A DNA stretch of 64,000 bases, from positions 1 through 64,000 of the forward strand of contig NZ_QBKT01000011.1 in assembly GCF_003054265.1 (NCBI RefSeq). Direction: 5' to 3'. Origin of the DNA: Kordia periserrulae (GTDB lineage Bacteria; Bacteroidota; Bacteroidia; Flavobacteriales; Flavobacteriaceae). A program made the translations under genes and the position numbers. Shown here piece after piece: positions 45,432 through 55,589 of this stretch. Position 1 is the first letter of the stretch, and every line of letters begins with the position of its first letter. The notes below the pieces were generated by a model. That model saw only the letters and a program-made list of their open reading frames with translations, had not been told where the DNA came from and did no database searches.

Positions 45432-45806
45432 TTAATCATTTGCTAAAGTCATCCAACCAAGTATATGAAACTTGTCCAATTTTTTGTCATATTTTAGTCT
45501 GATTCCAATGTCTTTGTAATCAGTTGTGATTGTCAAAATTCCATCCGCTTTTCTATTACCGAATGGTTCTTCAAAGTCACCATTATTAATTCCATATTCA
45601 AATGCAGTTGCGTTTTTCTTTAATTCAATGATTTTCTTTTTCATTCCATTTCCGATTTTTACAATGTCCGAAACTTCAAATTCAGATTGCGAAAATTCCG
45701 TATGAGTGAGTTGTTTCCCGATTCCGATAATTCTCTTTTCGTCCAATTCAGCCTTTTGACAAGAAATCAGTAATAATAGTATCAGAATTTTAATTAAGCT
45801 ATTCAT
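45432..45806 (-). CDS. small lipoprotein (cassette gene)
   Basis: 124 residues with signal peptide and lipobox (ILILLLLISCQK). The mature part is basic and beta-rich (KIGNGMKKKIIELKK; GILTITTDYKDIGIRLKYDK). Unknown family. Core flanks GTTGGCAACAATAC / GTATAGTTGCAAC pair with one gap. Confidence 0.65.
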   Translation of the reverse strand: MNSLIKILILLLLISCQKAELDEKRIIGIGKQLTHTEFSQSEFEVSDIVKIGNGMKKKIIELKKNATAFEYGINNGDFEEPFGNRKADGILTITTDYKDIGIRLKYDKKLDKFHILGWMTLAND

Positions 45807-45812
45807 TTTTCG

Positions 45813-45956
45813 GTATTGTTGCCAACGGTTTTAGCTATGGTTTCGTTGCGTAAAAATCCTCGCGGATTTTCCGCCGTAAACCGAAGATAGCAAATTTGCG
45901 AGGACTTTTCGAGAGGAAAGTCAGAAGCAATGAACTTATAGCCGGTGTTAACTAAC
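45813..45956 (-). repeat. attC-like element 8
   Basis: 144 bp. Minus strand: GTTAGTTAACACCGGCTATAA, TTGC, hairpins around AAAATCCGCGAGGATTTT, ACGCAACGAAACCATAGCTA, AAACCGTTGGC. Inner arms GGCTATAA / ATAGC pair, where other elements have GTGTATAA / ATACAC: a second covariation. Confidence 0.75.
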
Positions 45957-46590
45957 GTTTTTTATTTAATTCATAAATTTCAATTCCGATGTTGTGGGTT
46001 TTTGATTTGTTGTCAACTGCTAATTCAGTTGTTATAACATTTAACATATCCTTTCCGTTTTCATCAAAAAATTGAATAAATCTTAATTCCGACATTATTC
46101 CGACTAATTGGTCACTTTCGTAATTCACAAGTTCAAATTCAATTTCGTTACTTTCTCTTGATTCGAACGTTTGGTAATAAGAACTGTCTCTTGATTTTTG
46201 AAAGATTGAAAGGTTCAAAGTTTTCTCTTTATTTACATTCTTTGGATTCGAGTCATAATCAGAATAGTATTTGAAAATTCCGCTGTAGGTATCTGGTTTT
46301 TCAGATTTAACAAGATTTAATTCGTAGAATCGGCTTTTGGTTGAGTCAATTTGTCCGTCAATCAAAGTTTTTATCTGATTGAACATTGTGTCTTTTTCTT
46401 TCGAAACATAAACTTCTACCTTTTCTTGAATATCATCTGGGTGTTCATTAGTAATCCAAAATCGGTCATATTTTTCGTTTTCAACTTTCTTTTCGGATTC
46501 AACTTCTTTTAATTCCGCTTTATCTTTTCTGTCTGCACAAGAACTAAGTCCAATTGCAAGAATTAATATTAGTATTTTGAAGTTTGTCAT
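45952..46590 (-). CDS. hypothetical lipoprotein (cassette gene)
   Basis: 212 residues from the ATG at 46590; the in-frame TTG just before is not favoured. Lipobox in LILAIGLSSCADRK. Mature part charged, no recognisable domain. The stop codon (TAG at 45952-45954) falls inside the 3' core GTTAACTAAC (plus-strand view), so the gene ends inside the element. Confidence 0.66.
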   Translation of the reverse strand: MTNFKILILILAIGLSSCADRKDKAELKEVESEKKVENEKYDRFWITNEHPDDIQEKVEVYVSKEKDTMFNQIKTLIDGQIDSTKSRFYELNLVKSEKPDTYSGIFKYYSDYDSNPKNVNKEKTLNLSIFQKSRDSSYYQTFESRESNEIEFELVNYESDQLVGIMSELRFIQFFDENGKDMLNVITTELAVDNKSKTHNIGIEIYELNKKR

Positions 46591-46595
46591 CAAAT

Positions 46596-46653
46596 ATTAG
46601 CTAACGTTCCGGCTATGACACGTTTTAATGCGTTATAGCCATTGTTAGGTTTA
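46596..46653 (-). repeat. attC-like element 9 (minimal, 58 bp)
   Basis: The most compact: TAAACCTAACAATGGCTATA, ACGC, ATTAAAACGT, GTCATAGCCGGAACG, GTTAGCTAAT. Inner arms GGCTATAA / CATAGCC pair. It looks most like a classical attC site, with GTTAGGT fitting GTTRRRY. Confidence 0.8.
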
Positions 46654-48079
46654 GTTTTTTTTCAATTGCATTTCTTCCAACGGTATAACAATAAAGACTA
46701 GAAGGAGTAAAATCATAAGTTAAACCATCATCGTCTTTTATTTCTTCAATGTCCAATGTAGTAACTAATGTTCTGTCAAGCTTATTTTTTTTACAAAATG
46801 ATTTCAAATTTGATAATTTACTAAGACTCTTTACATACCTATTACTCCATTTTATTTCAACAGCCCACAAAGGTTTTTGTTTTTCAGCTGATAAACTTAC
46901 TATATCAACTTCTCCGTTTTTCCAACGAGCATAATATGGTGTAAATCCTGTATTATGACCCCACTGAGAAAAAATAGCCGTTTCTACCATATTCCCTATA
47001 AAATCATCTGCCTTATCTATTGGAGCGAATAAAGCACTTCTTAATGATGGATTTGTAAGATATATTTTAAAGGACGTTGCTCTTTTAAATTTTTTTGAGT
47101 TTTGGTCAATTTTATTTATAACACGTATTAAAAAAGCTGCTTCTAAATATTCAATATATCTCTTAATAGTGTTTTTAGCCACTCCAGAACTGATTGATAA
47201 TTGTTCATATGTAAATTCATTTCCAGAATTGTAGGCAATTGTCGTAAATAATGAATTTAATTCTTGAACATCTTTTATACCATATAAACTAGGTAAATCT
47301 CTCAATAAAACTTTATCAACAATATCATTTCTAATATACCTTCCTGGATTAGATTGAATTTCTTTTGAAAGTGAAACCTCTGGATAACCTCCATAGTTAA
47401 TATAATCAATAAAATGACTATTGAACTCTTCAATATTATCTGTGTGGAAGTAATTTCCTATTAGTCCTTTCCATTCTTTTTCTTTTAATGAGACTAAGTG
47501 AGACAAACCTTTTAAGTCAATATATTCGTGGAATGTAAGAGGAGGAAGCATAAAATCTGTAAATCTCCCAGCGCCTGATTCATTACTTTTTAGCTTTAGA
47601 GCAGCGGCAGCGGATCCAGAAACAATAAACTTAATTTTGTGATACGAGTCAACAAGAGTTTTTAAATGAATTTCCCAATCTTTTAAATATTGTATTTCAT
47701 CAAATATTATATAATGTTCTTCGGAAGGGTTTTGGTTAGTTACTTCTAAAAAACGATGAAGTAATTCTTCTAAAGATAGACCATTATAAATTGGGTTTTC
47801 AATAGAAAGGTAACATATTCTTTTTGGAGGGACTCTATTATTAATTAAATCCTGCACTAAATGAAAAAGCATTACCGTTTTACCTACTCGTCTAGGCCCC
47901 ATTAAAACCACAGCTCTTTTAACACTTTTTTCATAAACAAGTGGAGAGAATAAATCAAAGTATAAACGTTTCTTCATTGATGAATAATAATCATCAATTT
48001 CTAATTTTTCCCACCAAGGATTTTCAAATTTTATTTTACTTATGATTTGTTCTTTAGAAAAAGAATGCAGGTTTTTCAT
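46625..48079 (-). CDS. AAA ATPase with DUF4143 domain (cassette gene)
   Basis: 484 residues. N-terminal ATPase (AAA_14 type): Walker A MGPRRVGKTVM at ~58, Walker B HYIIFDEIQYL, sensor FIVSGSAAAAL. The middle has a winged-helix region (LSISSGVAKNTIKRYIEYLE). The C-terminal DUF4143 domain is nuclease-like: FTPYYARWKNGEVDIVSL and WAVEIKWSN (D-ExK style). Such proteins are common mobile-genome ATPases of unknown function. The final residues (LNLTMAITH) are encoded by the attC-like element. Confidence 0.9.
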   Translation of the reverse strand: MKNLHSFSKEQIISKIKFENPWWEKLEIDDYYSSMKKRLYFDLFSPLVYEKSVKRAVVLMGPRRVGKTVMLFHLVQDLINNRVPPKRICYLSIENPIYNGLSLEELLHRFLEVTNQNPSEEHYIIFDEIQYLKDWEIHLKTLVDSYHKIKFIVSGSAAAALKLKSNESGAGRFTDFMLPPLTFHEYIDLKGLSHLVSLKEKEWKGLIGNYFHTDNIEEFNSHFIDYINYGGYPEVSLSKEIQSNPGRYIRNDIVDKVLLRDLPSLYGIKDVQELNSLFTTIAYNSGNEFTYEQLSISSGVAKNTIKRYIEYLEAAFLIRVINKIDQNSKKFKRATSFKIYLTNPSLRSALFAPIDKADDFIGNMVETAIFSQWGHNTGFTPYYARWKNGEVDIVSLSAEKQKPLWAVEIKWSNRYVKSLSKLSNLKSFCKKNKLDRTLVTTLDIEEIKDDDGLTYDFTPSSLYCYTVGRNAIEKKLNLTMAITH

Positions 48080-48162
48080 TTAGATCAATTTAATAACTCT
48101 ATTAGCAAAAATAAAAAAATAGAATCAATTAACTAATCTTATTTGTTATTGTTTTTTAAAAT

Positions 48163-48188
48163 TAAACCTAACGTATGCATAACAGGAA
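48163..48188 (-). repeat. leading end of array 2
   Basis: Minus strand TTCCTGTTATGCATACGTTA then GGTTTA. The first 19 nt equal 24551-24569; the rest pairs with the 3' core of the ATPase cassette. Confidence 0.65.
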
Positions 48189-48341
48189 CTTTTTAGTACA
48201 ACTTCCTATTATTTTCCATAAATGTAAAACAAAACTCATACATACGCAATGTGGGTTTCCGTAAAACCATGCTGCTCAAACTGAATTTGAGTTTGTGAAA
48301 CCAATCCTTTTCCCTACTTTTAAATCAAAAGAAAACCATTC

Positions 48342-49646
48342 GTGCAACTTGAAACGCTTTTACAGAATAGAAATCCAAACACTGTCTACATACAAACAGA
48401 AAAAGCCGCGTATACATACTCAGAATTATCAGTGTTTGCGACTGCTTTTCAACACGCGTTTTTAAAAGATTCGAAGGAAATTATTGCTCTAAAAATACAA
48501 GATCAAGCATTGTTGGCGTTTTGTATTTGGGCATGTATTCAGCAGGAGCAGTCGTTTGTGTTGTTGCCGTTTCAAACAACTCCGACATTAGAGAAAACAT
48601 TGCTTTCAAAGGCTTCGTGCGATTTGGTGATTACTTCCAACGAAAATCATACTGAGGAGTTGAGCGTTGCCCATTTGACTTCTTATCGTATCAAAGTACA
48701 GTCTGAAAAAACAACAAACGAACACATTCCTAAGGTTGGTTTTATGTCTAGCGGCACGACAGGAACACCGAAACTAATTTGGAATACCTTTGCACAACTA
48801 GAAACGAGTTTGGCGTGTATTTATAAAGAAAATTTGATGCCGTATTGCCAACAGCAACAGGTATTAATTTCTCCATTTTTGACACATTCCTACGGATTTA
48901 GTGCTTTTCTAGAATATACGATGGGAAATAGTACCATTTTTCTCCCAAGTGAAGCGTCGTTTGCAGGCTTGTTTCGATTGTTAGCCAAAAAAGAAATACA
49001 ATCACAAATTACCGCCATAGAAGGTGTTCCGTATTTTTATAAACAGTTGTTGGTATTGCAAAAAAAGATACATTTTTCAAGTTTGCAACACATCGGTTTT
49101 GGAGGCGACTTTGTACACGATGTGCTTTTGCAATCGCTTCATAAAATATATCCAAACGCTTCGTTTTCTGTACGCTACGGAATTTCTGAAATTCCTTCGG
49201 TGATTGCGTTGAATACGTTTACAACACCTACTGAAAACAGTAATTCCTATCAAATATTACCGTGTTATTCTGTAATGATTGACGAGGAGATTGTAGTGCA
49301 TTCTCAAGACAGTCAAGCATCAATTTATACTGGCGATATTGGGCGTATCAACCACAACCGATTGTTTATTGAAGGTCGGAAAGCCTCTTTTTTGAAAGTA
49401 AAAGGCTATAAAGTATCACCCAATTTTGTGGAAAACGCGCTTATTTCTTCCGAAATGGTAACCGAAGTGAACGTTTTTATAAAGAATGATGCGTTGGTAG
49501 CGGAAGTAATTCCGTTGCCGAACTTTGATAAAATGCGCTTGAAAATCTATCTTACCAACAAACTTCCATCGTATGCGATTCCTGATGTGATTAAAGAAGT
49601 AGAAACGATGGAACGAACCCACACAGGAAAAATAAGGAGACAATAA
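48342..49646 (+). CDS. AMP-dependent ligase (ANL superfamily)
   Basis: 434 residues, starting at GTG (no earlier ATG in frame). Adenylate-forming enzyme: P-loop motif MSSGTTGTPKL (residues ~135-145), SVRYGISEIP, YTGDIGRINHNRLFIEGRKA and the C-terminal catalytic Lys in TGKIRRQ. It is shorter than most ~500-residue ligases, as are stand-alone acyl/aryl/amino-acid activating enzymes that load a carrier protein. The likely partner is the ACP at 34.8 kb. The next gene starts two bases after its stop. Confidence 0.9.
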   Translation: MQLETLLQNRNPNTVYIQTEKAAYTYSELSVFATAFQHAFLKDSKEIIALKIQDQALLAFCIWACIQQEQSFVLLPFQTTPTLEKTLLSKASCDLVITSNENHTEELSVAHLTSYRIKVQSEKTTNEHIPKVGFMSSGTTGTPKLIWNTFAQLETSLACIYKENLMPYCQQQQVLISPFLTHSYGFSAFLEYTMGNSTIFLPSEASFAGLFRLLAKKEIQSQITAIEGVPYFYKQLLVLQKKIHFSSLQHIGFGGDFVHDVLLQSLHKIYPNASFSVRYGISEIPSVIALNTFTTPTENSNSYQILPCYSVMIDEEIVVHSQDSQASIYTGDIGRINHNRLFIEGRKASFLKVKGYKVSPNFVENALISSEMVTEVNVFIKNDALVAEVIPLPNFDKMRLKIYLTNKLPSYAIPDVIKEVETMERTHTGKIRRQ

Positions 49647-49647
49647 C

Positions 49648-50646
49648 ATGAGTGTACTAATTTTTAATCTTTTGGGCATTTCGCGCGATGCTATTTTTGA
49701 AGAAAAGGTGTCGTTTGCAAGCTATTTGACCGATTTTATTGAACAAACCAATGCTTCTAATTTTGCAGGAACCTTGTTGCCCGAATCGATTGAAGGACCT
49801 ATCAATCCGTGGTTTTTTGCACAAGAAATGTTGTCAAAATCGACCAAACTTCCTTTTATTGCTATCAATCCATGCTTTGTGCATCCGTTGTATGTGGTGC
49901 GAAACTTGTACAATCTTTCCACGCTGTATCAACGACCGATGTACCTCAACTTTATCACGGGCGGTTCTGCGGTAGATTCGGCAAAGATTGCTGATCATTT
50001 GTCAAAAGCAGCAAAGTATCAACGTTTGGAAGAATTCATCACGATTGTGCAAGAGTTGTTGACCGCTAATGAAAACGAAACCTATTCTTTTAAAGGAGAT
50101 TTTTACACTTTAGACCAAATCGTTTTTAAAGGTTCGTTGCCCACAGCATTACAACCGATACTACACATTGCAGGAAGTTCTGAATTCGCCCAACGATTGA
50201 TTCAAAAAAAGCAACTCACACAATTAAAAATGGGCGAACCGTTGTCTAAGCTTTCTTTAAACAACACTCAAAAAATCAGTTATCATTTTGGCATTATTGC
50301 AAGAAAAACTACTTCGGAAGCAACGGAAGTGTTGCAGTCTTTTAGTAAAGCCGATAGAAAACGAAGTATTTTGCAACAAATATCTATAAAGCAATCGCAA
50401 TCGGTTTGGAAGCAAAACATTTACGAACGTTATAAAAATTCTTCGAGCGATTTTGTATATAATTTACAACCGTTTATCAATGGCTACACCGATGTTCCGT
50501 ATTTGGTAGGCAGTTATGACGAAGTTGCCAACTATATTCAAACGTATATTGATAAAGGTATAGAAAGCGTGATTGTGGAAATTCCATCTACGGGACATGC
50601 TGAAATCCCAGAAATTCAGAAAGTATTGCAACAACTGATTTTATAG
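49648..50646 (+). CDS. luciferase-like flavin-dependent monooxygenase (LLM class)
   Basis: 332 residues. Bacterial luciferase-like TIM barrel, with LPFIAINPCFVHPLYVVRNL, LNFITGGSAVDSAK (the FMN-phosphate region) and FKGDFYTLDQIVFKG (the conserved GxxYxL loop). Such enzymes use reduced FMN and O2 to oxidise or hydroxylate carrier-bound or free substrates. It follows the AMP-ligase with a 1-base gap, so the pair form an operon. Confidence 0.87.
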   Translation: MSVLIFNLLGISRDAIFEEKVSFASYLTDFIEQTNASNFAGTLLPESIEGPINPWFFAQEMLSKSTKLPFIAINPCFVHPLYVVRNLYNLSTLYQRPMYLNFITGGSAVDSAKIADHLSKAAKYQRLEEFITIVQELLTANENETYSFKGDFYTLDQIVFKGSLPTALQPILHIAGSSEFAQRLIQKKQLTQLKMGEPLSKLSLNNTQKISYHFGIIARKTTSEATEVLQSFSKADRKRSILQQISIKQSQSVWKQNIYERYKNSSSDFVYNLQPFINGYTDVPYLVGSYDEVANYIQTYIDKGIESVIVEIPSTGHAEIPEIQKVLQQLIL

Positions 50647-50671
50647 AACATTACAGAGAAAATTGAGCGCA

Positions 50672-50720
50672 TAAAAAATGTTTGTACAAAATACTGAACG
50701 TATTCCATACAAACATTTTT
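50672..50720. terminator. bidirectional terminator between monooxygenase and peptide gene
   Basis: Perfect 13-bp stem AAAAATGTTTGTA / TACAAACATTTTT with a ~21-nt loop. Confidence 0.8.
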
Positions 50721-50777
50721 CAGTTCAATTCTACAATAAAAATTGACTACTATTTATACATTCTAATGGTAAGAATA

Positions 50778-50942
50778 TTATGCTCTTGTAGGAGAGATTG
50801 GAACCTTATGATCGCAACAGCTACACGTTGGATCGTCACAATCAGCTACTTTATGGTTTAAGTTTAAGTCACCTTTAAATCCACCTAAAAGTGTTTCTTT
50901 TTCGTGAACTTTTAAAACTTTTATTTTCTTATTTTTTTTCAT
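50778..50942 (-). CDS. GG-leader, Cys-rich peptide precursor (candidate RiPP) 4
   Basis: 54 residues, not in frames longer than 60 codons. MKKNKKIKVLKVHEKETLLGG is the leader of the family seen at 15.4 and 19 kb. The core FKGDLNLNHKVAD then carries four Cys in CDDPTCSCC, and ends DHKVPISPTRA. It converges on the monooxygenase gene. Precursor function is inferred from the GG leader alone. Confidence 0.72.
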   Translation of the reverse strand: MKKNKKIKVLKVHEKETLLGGFKGDLNLNHKVADCDDPTCSCCDHKVPISPTRA

Positions 50943-51081
50943 ATCTGCTAGTTTTAAAGTAATTATGATACAATATAATCATTATTTTGACACTATACGA
51001 GTTTTGAAGAATTTTTTATGATTTTGATGTAGAAATTGCTTCACTACTTTGTTGGGTGTTGGGTTTATTATAATTCCTTTG

Positions 51082-51115
51082 AAACGTCTTTGCGAGGAAG
51101 CATGACGAATCATAG
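51082..51115. repeat. REP-like fragment
   Basis: Contains TTTGCGAGGAAGCATGACGA, a motif typical of dispersed extragenic palindromes. Partial here, without a closing arm. Confidence 0.4.
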
Positions 51116-51268
51116 TTTTTTTTTATAAAAATTTCTTGTTTTTGCTATAGAAATTGAAGTGAAGGTTTGGGTTTTCCGATTGTTTAATTCACGTTTTTTC
51201 GATATTTTCTAAACATTAAACCGAGTGAATTTGTATCGAGATTTGCTCAATTTCGGTAGATTTCAATT

Positions 51269-51398
51269 TTCTCCGCTAGTTTTATTTTTTCCTGCGGTGC
51301 TTTCATCTGTTTTCTGCTTTGCTTTTACTCAGTTCCTCCGCTACTTTTGGTCATTTCCTAAGGAGGTTTTGCTTGTTTCCTGCGGTGCTTTTTTTTGA
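51269..51398 (+). repeat. degenerate 22-bp tandem repeat array
   Basis: Units begin at 51269, 51291, 51313, 51335, 51357 and 51379, exactly 22 bp apart. The pattern is TTCCTGCGGTGCTTTT followed by a variable tail; the first and last of the clean units share TTCCTGCGGTGCTTT. Period is not a multiple of three, so not coding. Confidence 0.8.
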
Positions 51399-51424
51399 AA
51401 TCTTCATAAGAAAAATGCACCAAA

Positions 51425-51457
51425 GAAAAAGCTCCTCAATCTGAGAAGCTTTTTGTA
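51425..51457 (-). terminator. yidC terminator
   Basis: AAAAGCT / AGCTTTT stem with inner CTCA/TGAG, T-run on the minus strand; about 100 bases after the yidC stop. Confidence 0.65.
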
Positions 51458-51553
51458 TGATTAAAAATATTTTTCTTAATTTTTGCTTTAGCCAGAAAAA
51501 GTCTAAAAGTGCAACGCGCGGTCTAACCTCTATGAGCGAAGCAGTCTAAAGAA

Positions 51554-53485
51554 TTATTTCTTTTTCGCGTTTGCCTTTTTCTGCGCTTCGGCTTGCTCCA
51601 TCATTTCCTGCATTTTCTTTTGGAAACGATTCTGCTTTTTCGGCTTCTTTTTGTTTTCTTCTATTTGTGCGTGAATTTTGTCTTCATCAATGATGTATTT
51701 CTTGATCACTAACATGATTCCAATCGTAATTAAGTTGGAAATGAAATAGTATAAACTCAATCCACTCGCGTAGTTGTTGAAGAATAATAACATTAGTAAT
51801 GGAGAGAAATACATCATGTATTTCATCATTTTACTCATGTCTGGCATGCCTTCTTGCGGTTGCTGCATCGAACTCATTTGCTGACCTGTGGTCATTCTCA
51901 TGTAGAAGAAAATAGCAATGGATGCTAAAATCGGGAATAAACTTACGTGATCTCCGTATAGCGGAATGCTAAAGCCTTCTGGAAATTTATAGATGGTATC
52001 GTACGATGATAAATCGTCTGCCCACAAGAAACTTTTTTGACGCAATTCAAACGCCGATGGGAAGAACATGAATAAGGCATAGAACACCGGAATTTGTAAC
52101 AACGCTGGAATACAACCTGCCATTGGACTTACGCCTGCTTTGCTGTATAACTTCATCGTTTCTTGCTGCTTCTTCATAGCATCGTCCTTGTACTTTTGGT
52201 TGATTTCGTTGATTTCTGGACGAATTACTTTCATCTTCGCTTGCGATAAGTACGATTTGTACGTGATTGGCGATAGTAACAATCGAACCATAATCGTCAT
52301 CACAATAATCGCGATTCCCGCAGGTAAGAACATACTTAGCAATCCAAATAACGGAATTAAGAAGTAACGGTTAATCCAACCAAAAATTCCCCAACCTAAT
52401 GGTACAATTTCATCTAAGTTTCTATCGTATGCTGACAAGGTTTCATAGTCCGTTGGACCGTGATACATGTTCATTGCGTAGTTTAACTCGCCTCCATTTA
52501 ATTCTAAAGGAATGGTAGAACTAAAGTTTTTTAAGAATTCAACATCCTTTTCAGGCATTTCACTATCTACAATGTTTTCAGAAGTCAAATTGGCTCTTCT
52601 AAAAGGTGTGTCTGTCAGTAAAATAGATGAAAAGAAGTGTTGTTTGTAACCAATCCACGTAACACCTTTTGGATTTTCTTCATCTTCCATTTGCCCCAAA
52701 TAGCTATCTTTTCCGTCTTCATATTCGTAATGCACATCGGTATAACGATTTTCATAGGTAACACTTTTCGCATGGCGGAAACTTTTTAACTTCCACTCCA
52801 TGTTGATTGGTTGACTTGCATTGATTGCACCATTTAATCCTTGCGAACGCACGGTGAAATCCATCATATAATCATCTTTCAACTCGTACACGTACTCCAA
52901 AAATTTATTTGGCGCTATTTTGAGCTTCATGGAAAGCGTTTTGGTATCTCCATTTTCAGAATAGGTTGGCTCAAACGGTAATTCTTTGGTGTTGATAACA
53001 CGATTGTCTGCCGTGGTCAAGTTTAATCCGAACGAAGCATTTCCATCTTTGATTAAATATACTGGAAGTGAATCGTAGGTTTTTAGCTCTTTAAACTCAC
53101 CTTTTACCAATTGCCCTTTGACGCGTGCTTCTATAATTTGTCCACCTTTGTTGCTTATTTTTAAGGATAGCAATTGGTTTTCAATGGTTGTGGTGCCGTT
53201 CATGTCTACTTTTCCAGCATTGAAACCAAATGCGCCCGTAGCGTTTTTGTATTTTGCCACTTGTGTGGAATCGGTCAAATCTAAGGTTGTAGTTTCGAGA
53301 ACCGTATTTGTTTTTGTTGCCGTACTATCTGCAACTTGTGTAGTTTTGTTTTTTTCTGCGGCAGCTTTTTTCGCAGCTTCTTCTTCTTCAGGTGTAGGTT
53401 TCATGGTATTTAACCAAAAAACTCCAATCAACGCTATTATAGCAATTCCTATTAGTTGTTTGTAATCAAACTTGTTTTCTTCCAT
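51554..53485 (-). CDS. yidC: membrane protein insertase YidC
   Basis: 643 residues, usual for Bacteroidota. It inserts and folds inner-membrane proteins, alone or with SecYEG. Seen: N-terminal helix (GIAIIALIGVFWLNTM), a periplasmic beta domain (~60-370), then the conserved insertase core (YFLIPLFGLLSMFLPAGIAI ... LLLSPITYKSYLSQAKMKVI ... GCIPALLQIPVFYALFMFF ... YASGLSLYYFISNLITI). The Lys-rich tail (KKPKKQNRFQKKMQEMMEQA) binds ribosomes. It lies 102 bp downstream of pyrG. Confidence 0.98.
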   Translation of the reverse strand: MEENKFDYKQLIGIAIIALIGVFWLNTMKPTPEEEEAAKKAAAEKNKTTQVADSTATKTNTVLETTTLDLTDSTQVAKYKNATGAFGFNAGKVDMNGTTTIENQLLSLKISNKGGQIIEARVKGQLVKGEFKELKTYDSLPVYLIKDGNASFGLNLTTADNRVINTKELPFEPTYSENGDTKTLSMKLKIAPNKFLEYVYELKDDYMMDFTVRSQGLNGAINASQPINMEWKLKSFRHAKSVTYENRYTDVHYEYEDGKDSYLGQMEDEENPKGVTWIGYKQHFFSSILLTDTPFRRANLTSENIVDSEMPEKDVEFLKNFSSTIPLELNGGELNYAMNMYHGPTDYETLSAYDRNLDEIVPLGWGIFGWINRYFLIPLFGLLSMFLPAGIAIIVMTIMVRLLLSPITYKSYLSQAKMKVIRPEINEINQKYKDDAMKKQQETMKLYSKAGVSPMAGCIPALLQIPVFYALFMFFPSAFELRQKSFLWADDLSSYDTIYKFPEGFSIPLYGDHVSLFPILASIAIFFYMRMTTGQQMSSMQQPQEGMPDMSKMMKYMMYFSPLLMLLFFNNYASGLSLYYFISNLITIGIMLVIKKYIIDEDKIHAQIEENKKKPKKQNRFQKKMQEMMEQAEAQKKANAKKK

Positions 53486-53587
53486 TAAGTATGTAATTTA
53501 TATGAATCTTTTGCAAGATTCCAATCTATTTGTAATAGACTGCTTTTTTGAAGGTATGTTACTCAAAAAAGCATCCGTTTTTCATTT

Positions 53588-55589
<2,002 letters not shown>

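Larger units (their letters stand above)
39119..48188 (-). mobile_element. integron-like cassette array 2 (about eight cassettes)
   Basis: Minus-strand cassettes, each a gene or gene pair plus a downstream palindromic element: ATPase (46625-48079), lipoproteins (45952-46590, 45432-45806), 44942-45292, the pair 44027-44794, membrane protein 42729-43814, propeller protein 41277-42308 and TPR regulator 39151-40758. Each is flanked by its own matched inverted repeat (for example GTTAGGTTTA at 46644-46653 with TAAACCTAAC at 48163-48172). The lead sequence at 48170-48188 is the reverse of that of array 1. No recombinase gene is present in the window. Confidence 0.6.
50943..51553. other. 611-bp non-coding gap with repeats
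   Basis: Contains a REP-like fragment (51082-51115), a degenerate 22-bp tandem array (51269-51398) and a terminator (51425-51457). No gene seen. Confidence 0.6.

Noticed and set aside
24541-48188. Whole 24.5-48.2 kb region as one composite transposon bounded by the 19-nt inverted repeat
   Set aside because: It contains housekeeping genes (mnmA) and a long operon in normal order, there is no transposase, and both copies are explained by array starts.
51269-51398. CRISPR-like array
   Set aside because: Period of 22 bp without separate repeat and spacer parts, degenerate units and no cas genes.
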